Assembly: GCA_031260285.1 (NCBI GenBank)
Contig: JAIRKD010000003.1
Coordinates: forward strand, 1-52,888
DNA length: 52,888 bases
Direction of reading: 5' to 3'
Origin: Gemmatimonadota bacterium
GTDB taxonomy: Bacteria; Gemmatimonadota; Gemmatimonadetes; Longimicrobiales; Longimicrobiaceae
Of this stretch, positions 17,817 through 27,259 are shown one piece after another. The position numbers were made by a program, and so were the translations under genes. Below the pieces are notes generated by a model that worked only from the letters and a program-made list of their open reading frames with translations, was not told where the DNA came from and did no database searches. The stretch's first letter is position 1. Each line of letters starts with the position of its first letter.

Positions 17817-18182
17817 ATCCCGGAACCGTCAGAAGCTGGTGATCACTTCAGAGCCCGGTGGCCGGTCAGAGGCCTGATGAGGGGCGCACTCCCGGCTCTC
17901 CGGCGAGAAGACCGTGCTTCTCCTCTCTGCCGGCGCTGTTATCGCGGATCAGGAAGAGGTCTCCATCAGTCAGGGGGGAACTGACGCTTCCCGTGAAGGA
18001 ACTGTTCTTCCCCCCCCCGGAACCCGTCTTTACCGTGACCAATCTGGGAGGTGCACGCAACTGTTCTTTCCCCCCGGAGAAAACCTCTCGCGACTGGTAT
18101 GCGAATCGCGAGAGAGCCGTGAACTTCGGGGGAATCCCGTTTCCCATTACAGTTTTTTTGATACATACACACCCGGACACGG
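17817..18182. other. Intergenic region before dcp
   Basis: About 365 bases with no credible gene; overlapping open frames on both strands have poor composition. It contains a perfect hairpin at 18085-18114 and, further on, a run of seven T residues at about 18152-18158 that is too far from the hairpin for a classic terminator. The dcp promoter should lie here. Confidence 0.5.
18085..18114. repeat. Hairpin CTCTCGCGA / TCGCGAGAG
   Basis: Nine-base perfect arms with a 12-base loop, between the OB-fold lipoprotein gene and dcp. It could be a terminator without a U-tract or an operator for dcp. Nothing in the sequence decides between these. Confidence 0.45.
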
Positions 18183-20300
18183 ATGACACCTGACCAGAGT
18201 ACCTTGAGCGCTCATACGCCGGGATTTGTTCACGCAGACCCCGGCGCTTCGTTTTCCGGGCATCTCACGGAAAACCCGCTTCTCGCGGAATGGACGGGTG
18301 ACTATGGAGGGCTTCCGCCCTTCGACCGGATCCAGGTTGAGATGATGCTTCCCGCGGTGGAAGCAGGGATCGCGCTGATGCTTGAGGATGTGGCGCGGAT
18401 CGCGGAGAACCCCGAGCCTCCAACCTTTGCCAATACACTGGAGGCCTTTGAACGCGCAGGCGCCCCGCTCCGGCGCGCCCGGCTGTTGATCAGTGTCTGG
18501 CGTCTGGCCATGAACGATCCGGCCTTCCGGGAGGTGGAAGGTGAGATCATGGTCCGGCTCACGGAGCTGGCGGACCTGATCGTCCAGAACTCAGCTCTCT
18601 TCCAGCGGATCAGAGTCATCCATGAACAGCTCGACTCTCTGGATCTCGCTCCGGAGCAGCGGCGCCTGGTCTGGTATCATTACTCGGAGTTTGCGCGTGA
18701 AGGTGCTGAACTGGTGGGGAAGGATCGGGAGCGCCTGGCGTCCATCAACCAGCGGCTTGCTGAACTGGCAACAGCCTTCGACCAGAATCTGTTAGGGGAC
18801 GAGAGCGAGTATTCTGTTGTCATTGAGGACGAAGCCGGGCTGGCGGGGCTGCCTGATTCTGAACGGGAAGCTGCCGCCTCGTCCGCTGAACGCCTGGGGC
18901 TGACCGGGAAGTGGGTGATCTCCAACACCCGTTCCGCGGTGGAGCCATTCCTCACCTGTGCCCGTCGTCGTGATCTCCGGGAGAAGGTCTGGCGGATGTT
19001 CATCGCCCGGGGAAGCGGGGTTGAGCGCGACAACCGCCCGGTGATCTCGGAGATGCTCGCACTGCGTGCGGAGCGCGCGAAGCTGCTTGGGTTCCGGAGC
19101 CACGCACACTGGGCGGCGCAGCCTCAGATGACGCGGGTCCCGGAGCGCGCGGTTGAACTGATGGAAGCGGTCTGGCCCGCTGCCGTCCGGCGTGTCCTGG
19201 ATGAGGTGGAGCTGATGCTTCCGATCGCGAGGCAGGACGGGGTGGAGCGCATCGAGCCCTGGGACTACCGGTTCTACGCGGAGAAGGTACGTCAGCCGAT
19301 TGCTGATCTGGACTGGGACGAGGTGACGCCATACCTCGGGCTGGACCGCCTCCGGGATGGGATGTTCTGGGTTGCCGGTGAACTTTTCGGGCTGGATTTC
19401 CGCCCCGTTCAGGTACCCGTCTACCACCCGGATCTGCTGGCGTGGGAGGTGTCTGACCGGGAGAATGATCAGCATGTGGGGCTCTTCTACTTCGATCCGT
19501 TTGCCCGACCGGGGAAGAAGTCCGGCGCGTGGATGGACAACTACCGCGAGCAGGAGCGGCTGGGCCCTTCATCCCCCATTGTTTCCAACAACTGCAACTA
19601 CCTTCCGGGCCGGCCGGGTGAACCGGTGACTCTTTCCTGGTCTGACGCCCGAACACTTTTCCATGAGTTCGGGCACGCCCTCCACGGGCTGCTTTCCGAG
19701 GCTACCTATCCGTCGCTTTCAGGGACCGCTGTACCGACGGACTACGTGGAGTTCCCGTCTCAGCTCCTGGAACACTGGCTGAGCAACCCCGAGTTTCTGA
19801 GGCGCTTTGCGCTTCACAGCCGGACTGGGGCGGTGATGCCCTCGGACCTGGTGGAGCGGATCGAACTTGCGGCCCGACTCGGCAGGGGCTTCTCAACCGT
19901 TGAGGAGATGGCAAGCGGGATTGTGGATATGCGGCTTCACCTGCTCCCCGAGCCGCTCGCTGATGTGGAGGAGTTCGAGAAGATCACCCTTGAGGCCATC
20001 GGGATGCCCTCCGAAATGGTGATGCGTCATCGTCTTCCGCACTTCAGTCATATCTTCTCCGGTGACTTTTACGCCGCCAGATACTACAGCTACCTCTGGG
20101 CGGATGTCCTTGCTTCGGATGCGGCGGAGGCGTTCCGGGAGGCGGGAGGGATGTATGATCCGGCAACCGCGCAGCGTCTCCGCTCAAACGTGCTTTCACG
20201 CGGCAACACAATTGACCCCGAGCTCGGATGGCTGGGCTTCAGAGGGCGCGCTCCCGATGTGAAGGCGCTGATGCGGAACCGGGGGTTCCCTGCAGGCTGA
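18183..20300 (+). CDS. dcp: M3 family oligopeptidase (peptidyl-dipeptidase Dcp-like)
   Basis: A 705-residue zinc metallopeptidase of family M3A. The zinc motif is H494-E-F-G-H498 in ARTLFHEFGHALHG, and the third ligand is expected in the DYVEFPSQLLEHW stretch about 25 residues later. The whole length matches oligopeptidase A/Dcp enzymes (about 680-700 residues), with the long helical N-terminal half and the C-terminal HFSHIFSGDFYAARYYSY substrate-channel segment. It degrades short peptides, including signal-peptide remnants. No signal peptide or lipobox is visible, so it is probably cytoplasmic. The ATG at 18183 lacks an obvious Shine-Dalgarno sequence. A bidirectional terminator follows at 20352-20390. 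Confidence 0.92.
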   Translation: MTPDQSTLSAHTPGFVHADPGASFSGHLTENPLLAEWTGDYGGLPPFDRIQVEMMLPAVEAGIALMLEDVARIAENPEPPTFANTLEAFERAGAPLRRARLLISVWRLAMNDPAFREVEGEIMVRLTELADLIVQNSALFQRIRVIHEQLDSLDLAPEQRRLVWYHYSEFAREGAELVGKDRERLASINQRLAELATAFDQNLLGDESEYSVVIEDEAGLAGLPDSEREAAASSAERLGLTGKWVISNTRSAVEPFLTCARRRDLREKVWRMFIARGSGVERDNRPVISEMLALRAERAKLLGFRSHAHWAAQPQMTRVPERAVELMEAVWPAAVRRVLDEVELMLPIARQDGVERIEPWDYRFYAEKVRQPIADLDWDEVTPYLGLDRLRDGMFWVAGELFGLDFRPVQVPVYHPDLLAWEVSDRENDQHVGLFYFDPFARPGKKSGAWMDNYREQERLGPSSPIVSNNCNYLPGRPGEPVTLSWSDARTLFHEFGHALHGLLSEATYPSLSGTAVPTDYVEFPSQLLEHWLSNPEFLRRFALHSRTGAVMPSDLVERIELAARLGRGFSTVEEMASGIVDMRLHLLPEPLADVEEFEKITLEAIGMPSEMVMRHRLPHFSHIFSGDFYAARYYSYLWADVLASDAAEAFREAGGMYDPATAQRLRSNVLSRGNTIDPELGWLGFRGRAPDVKALMRNRGFPAG

Positions 20301-20351
20301 TCGTCCTGGATTGATTCTTCCGGGAGATACGGAAGACATAGAAAAAGAAAA

Positions 20352-20390
20352 GAATCGGGGGTCCCGGAACCAGTCCGGGACCCCCGATTC
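20352..20390. terminator. Bidirectional terminator between dcp and the PQQ dehydrogenase
   Basis: Sixteen-base perfect arms (left arm GAATCGGGGGTCCCGG) with a 7-base loop lie between two convergent genes. On the minus strand the stem is followed by a T-rich tract (TTTTCTTTTTC). On the plus strand only TTCT follows. It probably ends both transcripts. Confidence 0.9.
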
Positions 20391-20414
20391 TTCTGCTTCC
20401 GGTCCGGCTCAGCC

Positions 20415-22550
20415 TTACGGCAGCGCCATAGCGGTGTATCCGCCGTTGACCGGGATCACGACATACTGCTTGCCCTGGTGCTGGTACGTCATGATGCCAT
20501 AACCCGGGCTCGGCGACGGAATCGTGACGGAGCCGACGCGCTCACCCGTACGCTTGTCGATCGCGAAGAGCGACGGCGTGTTGTTCGCCGTCATGCCGGT
20601 GGCAATCAGGAAGTTCGGCGTCACGAGCATCGCCGAGTGTCCGGAGCGGCCGGGGTTGGTCTGCACATTCGCCACACCCTGAAGCAGCGGGTGGTTCTTG
20701 ATCAGATCCTGCTGCGCCTGCGGAGCGTCACCGTTCGGGATGACCCACAGGTATTCACCCGTGTTCAGGTCGATCGCCGAGATACGGCCGACCGGGCCCT
20801 TCCAGATCGAAAGACCATCAATCGACTCAGGGTTCGTGCCACGGGCAGCGCCACCGCCACCACCTTCACCGCCTTCACCACCGCCGCCGCCACGCGCCCA
20901 GGCAACAACCGTTGTGCCGGTCTGACGATCGTGATCACGCTCGATCGCCGGAATCAGCAGGTTGTTGGTGCAGCCCGAGTGCGAGGTGATGAAGATCACG
21001 CCTGAGGTCGGGTCAGCCGCTGGCGGACCGGTGATGTTCACACCACCCGTGTCACCCGGGCAGAGACGGGCCGGCTTGTCGCCACCCGGCATGCCCCGGT
21101 ACGTCGGCCCCATGAAGAACGGAGCAAACGAGCCGTTCGCCTGCGCCCGGGCCAGCGCCATGGCGCGAAGCTCCGGCGTGTAATCGATCAGCATGTCCTC
21201 CGTGCGACCCTGAAGGTCGTACGCAGCAGGCTTGGTCGGGAACGGCTGCGTGAGCGCAAGGTGCTCACCCGGTACGATCGAGGCCGGAACCGGACGCTCT
21301 TCCATCGGCCAGATCGGCTCACCTGTCTCGCGGTTGAACGCGTACAGGAACGCCTGCTTTGTGGCCTGGAAGACACCCGGAATGACCTTCCCGTTGACCG
21401 TCACGTCCATCAGGATCGGGGCGGTCGGGGTGTCGTAGTTCCAGATGTCGTGGTGTACGAACTGGAAGTGCCATACGCGCTGACCCGTCTCGATATCAAG
21501 CGCAACCAGGCTGGTCGAGAAGAGGTTGTCACCCGGGCGGAAGCCACCGTAGAAGTCCATGGTGGCGCCGTTGGTCGGCACGTAGACGATTCCGCGCGCA
21601 GGATCCGCCGACATCGGCGCCCACGACGAAACGTCACCCGTCCAGGACCAGGCATCATTCTCCCAGGTCTCATGGCCGAACTCGCCCGGACGGGGGATGA
21701 TGTGGAACTTCCACTTGAACGCGCCGGTGCGCGCGTCGTAGGCAAGGATGTCGCCCGGGATGTTCTCCTGGCGGGTCTGGTTGTACCCCTGCTCCGCAGA
21801 GTTGCCGACAATCACCGTGCCGTTGACGACAAGCGGCGGTGACGACGCCGTCACGTAGCCGAGCGAGAGCGGAATGCCCTGGTACGGATCGTACTCAAGC
21901 TTCGCGTTCTCCCATGGACCCCAGCCGTCGATCATGTCCTTCAGAAGGTCAACCGTGCCGGAGGCAGGGAAGCCCGGGACCGGAACGGCCTGTCCCCAGT
22001 TCTCAAGCGGCTTGCCGGTCTCCGCGTCAAGCGCGTGCAGGAAGAAAGCCGGCGAGGTGGTGAAGACAACACCCTTGCCGTCGATCTCGGCGTAAGCGAT
22101 GCCCTTGCCGTGGTTGTTCCGCATCGAGTACTCCCAACGCGGCGTCTCCGGCTCCTGGAACGTCCAGATCGTCTTGCCGGTGGCGGGATCCAGCGCCACA
22201 ATCGTCCGCTTCGGGCCGGACGTCGTGATCAGCTTGCCACGGGCATAGACCGGCAGAGAACGGGCGTTGACAGATCCGCCAAGATCAATCCCGGCGTCCT
22301 CGCTGCCACGCCACTGCCATGCGACCTGGAGGTTGTTGAAGTTGGTCGCGTCGAGCTGAGTGAGCTCGGAATACCGCGTCGAGGACTGGTTTCCATTGAT
22401 GTTCCACCATTCCTCCCGTGGTGCCGTCACGTTCTCGGCGCCGGCTTGACCAGCTTGACCTGATTCACAACCCGCGAGAGCCACGCCGAGCGCAAGCATC
22501 AGCGTGGTTCCAGCGACGGAACCAGGACGGGAGCGACCCCATCTCATCAT
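20415..22550 (-). CDS. PQQ-dependent dehydrogenase, lipoprotein form
   Basis: A 711-residue quinoprotein dehydrogenase. The signal peptide ends in a good lipobox (LGVALAGC, C28), so the enzyme should be anchored to a membrane and face the periplasm. An eight-bladed propeller with repeated W-docking motifs follows ([47 protein letters not shown]). It resembles the glucose/alcohol dehydrogenase group that passes electrons to quinone or cytochrome; the substrate cannot be told. A glycine-rich insert ([15 protein letters not shown]) lies between two blades near residue 560. No PQQ synthesis genes, cytochrome gene or partner subunit is nearby, so the cofactor comes from elsewhere in the genome or outside. 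It appears monocistronic. Confidence 0.9.
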   Translation of the reverse strand: MMRWGRSRPGSVAGTTLMLALGVALAGCESGQAGQAGAENVTAPREEWWNINGNQSSTRYSELTQLDATNFNNLQVAWQWRGSEDAGIDLGGSVNARSLPVYARGKLITTSGPKRTIVALDPATGKTIWTFQEPETPRWEYSMRNNHGKGIAYAEIDGKGVVFTTSPAFFLHALDAETGKPLENWGQAVPVPGFPASGTVDLLKDMIDGWGPWENAKLEYDPYQGIPLSLGYVTASSPPLVVNGTVIVGNSAEQGYNQTRQENIPGDILAYDARTGAFKWKFHIIPRPGEFGHETWENDAWSWTGDVSSWAPMSADPARGIVYVPTNGATMDFYGGFRPGDNLFSTSLVALDIETGQRVWHFQFVHHDIWNYDTPTAPILMDVTVNGKVIPGVFQATKQAFLYAFNRETGEPIWPMEERPVPASIVPGEHLALTQPFPTKPAAYDLQGRTEDMLIDYTPELRAMALARAQANGSFAPFFMGPTYRGMPGGDKPARLCPGDTGGVNITGPPAADPTSGVIFITSHSGCTNNLLIPAIERDHDRQTGTTVVAWARGGGGGEGGEGGGGGAARGTNPESIDGLSIWKGPVGRISAIDLNTGEYLWVIPNGDAPQAQQDLIKNHPLLQGVANVQTNPGRSGHSAMLVTPNFLIATGMTANNTPSLFAIDKRTGERVGSVTIPSPSPGYGIMTYQHQGKQYVVIPVNGGYTAMALP

Positions 22551-22797
22551 AAATTGTCTCCGAAACCCCGGGGTGAGTAATACAACGGCGGCCGCCAGGC
22601 CCGGGAAGACCTGACTGTCGGAATAGAGGCGATCGCCGCACGCGAAGCAACCCGGATGCGGGTCACCTTCGACCCGCGGAGCGATTCAGTACGGACGTGC
22701 GCCAGCCCCACAAACCACGCAACTGGTCAGTTTACGTGAAATCGCGCCAGAAGGAAAGGGGGTTGATCATATGATCATCGTGATTAACGACGCGATC

Positions 22798-22825
22798 GGT
22801 AGGGGCAAACTGTGTTCGCCCGCTG
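22798..22825 (-). repeat. GGGCGACC hairpin repeat, copy 1 (diverged, inverted)
   Basis: GGTAGGGGCAAACTGTG continues into TTCGCCC. It resembles, in the opposite orientation, the two copies at 22871 and 22945, with changes in the stem. Confidence 0.5.
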
Positions 22826-22870
22826 AATCCCCCCCCAACCCCGTTGAATCCTCCAAATCTGTTAGAGCCC

Positions 22871-22896
22871 AGCGGGCGACCACAGGTCGCCCCTAC
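22871..22896 (+). repeat. GGGCGACC hairpin repeat, copy 2
   Basis: A perfect 8-bp stem GGGCGACC/GGTCGCCC with the loop ACA is followed by CCTAC. Copy 3 lies about 74 bases downstream in the same orientation. Confidence 0.7.
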
Positions 22897-22944
22897 TCCC
22901 CGCGGGTGGAACGACCACAACTCGATCGGCCTCGTCAGAATCAC

Positions 22945-22969
22945 GCGGGTGACCACAGGTCGCCCCTAC
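22945..22969 (+). repeat. GGGCGACC hairpin repeat, copy 3
   Basis: Identical to copy 2 over GACCACAGGTCGCCCCTAC. One stem base differs (GGGTGACC), which still pairs as a G-U wobble in RNA. Confidence 0.7.
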
Positions 22970-23018
22970 GGGTAATCTGCCAGATCCCAACAGCATCTGT
23001 TTGCGAACATCCACGAAA

Positions 23019-24284
23019 TTACTGCGCTCGCGGCCGGGCTGTACGCGGGGTTGATGAAGAGGTGTCGTTATCCCCGGTACGTTCCGGTGTCGTGGGAGTG
23101 GTGGCTCCTCTTGATCCCGACGGACTGGAGTTTCCTGACCCCTGGTTTCCGGGGTTGGCCCGACGGCCCCCGCTTCCCGGCGCTGCCGGCGTCCCGCGGG
23201 AAGTGGCATCTGAAGCCGGTTCTGAGGTCGGGGACGCGGATGACGGCTGGTCCTGGGTGTACCCTTCGCCACGTACAATCCGTGTCCGGGGCGGGGCCTC
23301 ACCCGGGCTCGGCGGCAGAACAATGACCACGGGCGGGCGGGGGTAGTAGTACCCGCCGTACCCCGGGCGACCATATGGTCCGTAGCGACCCCGCCGGCCG
23401 TACCGGTCCATCCACGGATCGTAATAACCTCCCCGCGAGGCTGGCGCGCTTTCGGGCTGTGCGCGGAATTCACCCTCCCGGCTGGTCAGATCGATCGCAA
23501 AGACGCTCGGGTTGGAGAGCGCTACAACGATGTCGATCACCCCTTCCGGGACACCCGCATCAGCCAGGGTAACCAGCTGCCGGGCGGTCACGTGGAAGTT
23601 CTGCTCTGTCTCGATCAGCCACGCTTCCACCACTTCCGGCGAGGCTTCACGTGAGGCCTCGATCACCTCATCAATGGTGACAGGTGCGCGGGCGGTGCTG
23701 CGTGCGGCCCGGATCATCATCTCCTGACCGGCAAGTGACCGGGCGATTCCCGGGTCAACCGATGCAACATCCGAAACGGCGGTGTGGCGGACCACCTGGA
23801 CCTCGGTGTACTCACCGGCCGAAACTCCCTGAACATTCAGCCATTCTCCGGTGGGCAGGAGAGTGAGGATGCCGGAAGTCTTCCGGGAGAACGGTCCCGG
23901 ACAGGAGTACTCGGAACGCTGGTGGATCCGCCGCCCATCATCGGAGATCCAGCTGCTCTCAACGCCCAGGCAGCCATCCCGATCAAATGAGTGCTCAGAG
24001 CCCGATCCATCCACGGACTCCCGGCTGGCAACCGATCCGTCCACAACAGTCACGAGCTGCACGTTCCGCGCGTTATCCCCCGGGGTGATGCAGATCACCC
24101 GGTCTTCGGATGTTGCGCCTGACGTCTCGAAGAGATCCACCGGATCGGGGCGCCAGCATCCCAGCAGGGCGCTCCATCCGGTTCCCGTCTGCGCTGTTGC
24201 GGCGGCGGGAGTGACCAGGCTCCAGGCAAGGAGTCCCGCTATCACCACGCCGGCCCGGATCGGAAGTACTGGATTGGTATTCAT
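23019..24284 (-). CDS. Exported hypothetical protein with disordered C-terminus
   Basis: Not recognised. With the ATG at 24284 (preceded by TGAGG, nine bases away) it has 421 residues and a signal peptide of about 31 residues ending in AATAQ. The first half is a folded-looking domain with four cysteines (LLGCWRP, VICITP, DGCLGVE, EYSCPGP). A helical stretch follows (about 180-250, ITIDEVIEASREASPEVVEAW region). Then comes a Tyr/Gly/Arg-rich segment (GRRGRYGPYGRPGYGGYYYP) and a Ser/Pro/Thr/Gly-rich tail that is probably disordered. The gene starts 10 bases after the upstream barrel-protein gene, so the two form an operon and may act together at the cell envelope. Confidence 0.7.
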   Translation of the reverse strand: MNTNPVLPIRAGVVIAGLLAWSLVTPAAATAQTGTGWSALLGCWRPDPVDLFETSGATSEDRVICITPGDNARNVQLVTVVDGSVASRESVDGSGSEHSFDRDGCLGVESSWISDDGRRIHQRSEYSCPGPFSRKTSGILTLLPTGEWLNVQGVSAGEYTEVQVVRHTAVSDVASVDPGIARSLAGQEMMIRAARSTARAPVTIDEVIEASREASPEVVEAWLIETEQNFHVTARQLVTLADAGVPEGVIDIVVALSNPSVFAIDLTSREGEFRAQPESAPASRGGYYDPWMDRYGRRGRYGPYGRPGYGGYYYPRPPVVIVLPPSPGEAPPRTRIVRGEGYTQDQPSSASPTSEPASDATSRGTPAAPGSGGRRANPGNQGSGNSSPSGSRGATTPTTPERTGDNDTSSSTPRTARPRAQ

Positions 24285-24294
24285 CTGTATAACC

Positions 24295-25062
24295 TCAGAA
24301 CCGGAGGGAGATGCCGACGGTTGCGACAACACTCGAAAGATCAATGGGCTCAAAACCTTCAAACTCCCGGGGAAGGTCGCGGGAAGCCCGGGTATATCCT
24401 GCCTCGCCGGACAGGAGGATACGGGGGGTCAGGCTGTAATCAACCCCTCCCAGGAGCTGTGCCGCCGGGGCCCAGCCGTCTGCCTCGATGGAGTTCGAGA
24501 AGATCGAGAGCTCCGGGTCCGCGAAGTTGATGAAGTCTCCCTCCTGCCGGAACCGGTAGTGTACGGCCCCCGCTCCGGCCCCGATATACGGCGCGAGCTT
24601 TGACGGTACCCACGCAAAACTTCCGATCTGCTGGCCGGTCGGGACCAGATAGAGTTTTGCCTGAGCCATGATCGGTGTCCGGGCGAACCGGGTAGTCTGT
24701 GTTATCGGCAGATCACCAGTTGCGGATTCCTCAACGAAGTTGCGGTACTCGGAGTCAACCGTCCGGCTTGAGTAGCCGAGGGAAGCACCGATGGCTATCC
24801 GGGGGTTGATGTTGAAGAAAAGCGCGGTGTTGACGGCGGCGCCCCGGAAATCGCCGTCATTAATCGTGAGCCGCTCACTGATATCGGTGAACAGGTCGCT
24901 GGAAGCCCGGGGCAGGCCGAGCCCGCCCTGGAGCGACAGGGTGACCAGAGGGGGGCGGAAGAAATATCCGTTGCCTGAACTCTGGGCCGCGCCGGGTGTG
25001 ACTCCGATGACTGTAGTGGTCAGGAGCAAACTGGTAACGGCAAGGATGGATCTGATGCGCAT
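24295..25062 (-). CDS. Outer-membrane beta-barrel protein
   Basis: A 255-residue exported protein with a signal peptide (residues 1-26, ending in GAAQ). The mature part has alternating hydrophobic strands rich in Gly and aromatic residues (VTLSLQGGLGLP, IAIGASLGYSSR, LAPYIGAGAGAVHYRF, ILLSGEAGYTRASR) and ends in ISLRF. A terminal phenylalanine is the usual recognition signal for BAM-inserted barrels. The size fits an 8- to 10-stranded OmpA/OmpX-like barrel, probably structural or adhesive rather than a large-solute channel. It is first in a two-gene operon with the exported protein at 23019-24284. No specific function can be given. Confidence 0.75.
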   Translation of the reverse strand: MRIRSILAVTSLLLTTTVIGVTPGAAQSSGNGYFFRPPLVTLSLQGGLGLPRASSDLFTDISERLTINDGDFRGAAVNTALFFNINPRIAIGASLGYSSRTVDSEYRNFVEESATGDLPITQTTRFARTPIMAQAKLYLVPTGQQIGSFAWVPSKLAPYIGAGAGAVHYRFRQEGDFINFADPELSIFSNSIEADGWAPAAQLLGGVDYSLTPRILLSGEAGYTRASRDLPREFEGFEPIDLSSVVATVGISLRF

Positions 25063-25367
25063 GGTGTCTCTGCGGCCCGAGTCCGCGGAAGATGTTGCGG
25101 CGCCGGGGAATTACCGGTTTCTGTCGTACCTGCGGAGGCGAGCTGGCGTTCCATCGATGACCTTCCGGCCGGAGATGGAAAAGGGAATGTCTCTGGTGGC
25201 GCTTGGCGGTGTGGTGTTGGGTGGGAGCCCGGCGTTTGAGTATTAAAACACCCCGGGGCGCGCCATCAGGCGCGCCCCGGGGGTCAGAATATCCTGCAAC
25301 TATCAGTGTCTACATCTTCCGGTTGATACCGCGGGGGCTCGCCTGCTCCCCCGCAGTATCAGCGAAA
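25063..25367. other. Intergenic region after SusD
   Basis: About 305 bases. It holds the strong terminator at 25243-25282 and presumably the promoter of the barrel-protein operon. No gene is seen. Confidence 0.6.
25243..25282 (-). terminator. Terminator of the SusC-SusD operon
   Basis: Fourteen-base perfect GC arms (CCCCGGGGCGCGCC and its complement) enclose a 4-base loop. On the minus strand the hairpin is followed by TGTTTTAATA. It lies about 85 bases after the SusD stop. Confidence 0.88.
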
Positions 25368-27230
25368 TCAGTTGACCGGAGCGTACTTGGCACTGCCCGC
25401 AAGCGGCTGGCAGGGTTTTGCGGGCGTCCCATCGCAGGACGCATCCACAACGCCACCAAAGGAGTATGGCGCATACGGCTTTTTGTACCAGGTCACGACG
25501 TTACCCGGAACCGGAAGGTGCTGGAATGCGCCGTCCTCCAGCATCCCGAATCCGCGTGAATCCGTGTAGCCACGGAGCACGTCCTGACCGGCAAGCTCAA
25601 GCATACGCTCGTACCGGAGCGCTGTCATCAACGTTCCGCAGCTGCCATCATCCTGCCGCGGAACACAGAAGCCATTGGCATCTGTCGGTACCACGGTGGC
25701 ACCCGCCGGAATATCCGGAAGACCACCCTTTGCCCGTGACTTGTTGAGGAGCGAAATGGCCTCATCAGCCCGACCCAGATGAAGCAGCGCCTCTGCCATG
25801 AGGAGATCATTCTCCCGCGCCGTGATCAGAGCCTGGTCTCCGTTCTGACCGTTTGCCGTACCAGCGGCGATGTTGACAGTGCCAGTGGCGCCTCTACAGG
25901 GGACCTGCTGCTCAAGGCGGTGGCGTCCGAACTGATACGCCGAAAAGAGGTGGCTGCCACGGTCAGCAACAAACCCGTTGTTATCCGCGCGGTAGCAGGT
26001 ATACGTGCCATCGGACGTCGGGTTCGGAATCCCGTTGCGGTACGTCCCTGTAATGCGACGATCAGGGGTTACGATATTAAACCGCTCCCGTGTAGAGAAC
26101 GGCTTGCTGATCCAATCCCGGTAGTTGGAAGTGGTTTTGCTTGTGAGTGTGGAATCTGCCCCAACGGTAAACGGCTGGTCCGCCATACCGATGGTGTGGT
26201 AGTTCCAACGCCCGTTATTGGTGCCACCAGTCGTGTTGCCCTGCATACGGGTAAGCATCCCCGATGCCCGGGAACTCGACAGCTGGATCCGATAATCATT
26301 TCCCTCTCGTACACCCTTTTCCGTATATGCCAGTACCGTGTCCCAGGGAAGCGCAGCCCGCCCGGCAGGGTCACGCGCGCTGAGGACAAGGATACGGGCG
26401 GCAAGGGTGTTCGCCATCTGTGCGAACTTCTCCTTACTGACCGCCGCTGACGTTCCGAACCAGGTGACCTGCCCTTTTTCCTCAGGGAAAGCGAACTTTA
26501 CGGGGTCGGTTGCAGGGTCTTCGGCAATACGGATTGCCTCATCCAAAGCCCAACGCGCGCTATCCACGCCCAACTTCCATTCGACAAGTCTGGTTGCTGA
26601 CCATTCGGTATGGGCTCTGTAATCGCCCTCTCCGCCCGGAACCACATCAAACTCGGTAACGGTATGGATTGAGTCGAAGAACATCGCTGCATACCCCCAC
26701 GCCCAGCCCTGAACAAACTTGGCGAATGCCCGCATCCGCGGAACATACACTCCAGCGGCAGCAAACCTCCCGGAATCGGCATTAAGAGCCATCAAGCCCT
26801 CGCGGGGCAGATAGTTTGCTCCACCGATTTCGTCCCAGAACGTCCGCGGGCCCCACTCACAGACCGCGTTACAGATCAGGGAAGCGTTGTTGATCCTGCG
26901 TCGTGGCGCGGGAAGGTCCCGGGCGTACGCAACGTTACCCCCCTGCAGTGTGGCGGTCTGCTCGGCGGACGCGTATACAAACGAGGCCGTATACCAGGTT
27001 GCTCCCGCCGGATTCCCATTGGTGCTGCCGTTGATGACCGGGTAGAGCATGCTTGTAAAGCTGCCTCCGATCAGTCCCTCAAACTCCTTCGGCTGCTTCC
27101 TGAGCGTTTCAATCGGAGGGTTATTTCTGTTGTCAACGATCAGGTCCTGACAGGCAGTAGCTCCGAGCAGCACCGTCCCAAGCAGGACGCCACTCCAGCC
27201 CCTCCGTCGGGTTGTTGTATTCATAAACAT
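25368..27230 (-). CDS. SusD/RagB-like outer-membrane lipoprotein
   Basis: A 620-residue SusD-family protein. The signal peptide ends in LLGATAC, so C27 is the likely lipidation site. The TPR-like helical SusD core is visible (FAKFVQGWAWGYAAMFFDSI; then the C-terminal LITARENDLLMAEALLHLGRADEAISLLNKSRAKGGLP, which is the classic SusD hallmark; and TALRYERMLELAGQDVLRGYTDSR). SusD proteins form the lid over a SusC TonB-dependent transporter and catch oligosaccharides or peptides. The SusC gene lies 29 bases upstream, so they form an operon. No glycoside hydrolase or peptidase accompanies them, so the nutrient cannot be inferred. A terminator follows. Confidence 0.92.
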   Translation of the reverse strand: MFMNTTTRRRGWSGVLLGTVLLGATACQDLIVDNRNNPPIETLRKQPKEFEGLIGGSFTSMLYPVINGSTNGNPAGATWYTASFVYASAEQTATLQGGNVAYARDLPAPRRRINNASLICNAVCEWGPRTFWDEIGGANYLPREGLMALNADSGRFAAAGVYVPRMRAFAKFVQGWAWGYAAMFFDSIHTVTEFDVVPGGEGDYRAHTEWSATRLVEWKLGVDSARWALDEAIRIAEDPATDPVKFAFPEEKGQVTWFGTSAAVSKEKFAQMANTLAARILVLSARDPAGRAALPWDTVLAYTEKGVREGNDYRIQLSSSRASGMLTRMQGNTTGGTNNGRWNYHTIGMADQPFTVGADSTLTSKTTSNYRDWISKPFSTRERFNIVTPDRRITGTYRNGIPNPTSDGTYTCYRADNNGFVADRGSHLFSAYQFGRHRLEQQVPCRGATGTVNIAAGTANGQNGDQALITARENDLLMAEALLHLGRADEAISLLNKSRAKGGLPDIPAGATVVPTDANGFCVPRQDDGSCGTLMTALRYERMLELAGQDVLRGYTDSRGFGMLEDGAFQHLPVPGNVVTWYKKPYAPYSFGGVVDASCDGTPAKPCQPLAGSAKYAPVN

Positions 27231-27259
27231 AATAAGGCTATCTATCCTTGGTTCCGGGA

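Larger units (their letters stand above)
22551..23018. other. Intergenic region with hairpin repeats
   Basis: About 470 bases with no convincing gene. It holds three copies of a GGGCGACC-type palindromic element (22798-22825, 22871-22896, 22945-22969) and a C-run at about 22831-22838. The PQQ dehydrogenase promoter should lie at the left end. Confidence 0.6.

Noticed and set aside
17858-18193. Short open frames on both strands before dcp
   Set aside because: Low-complexity composition, no start with a ribosome binding site, and no family features; treated as non-coding.
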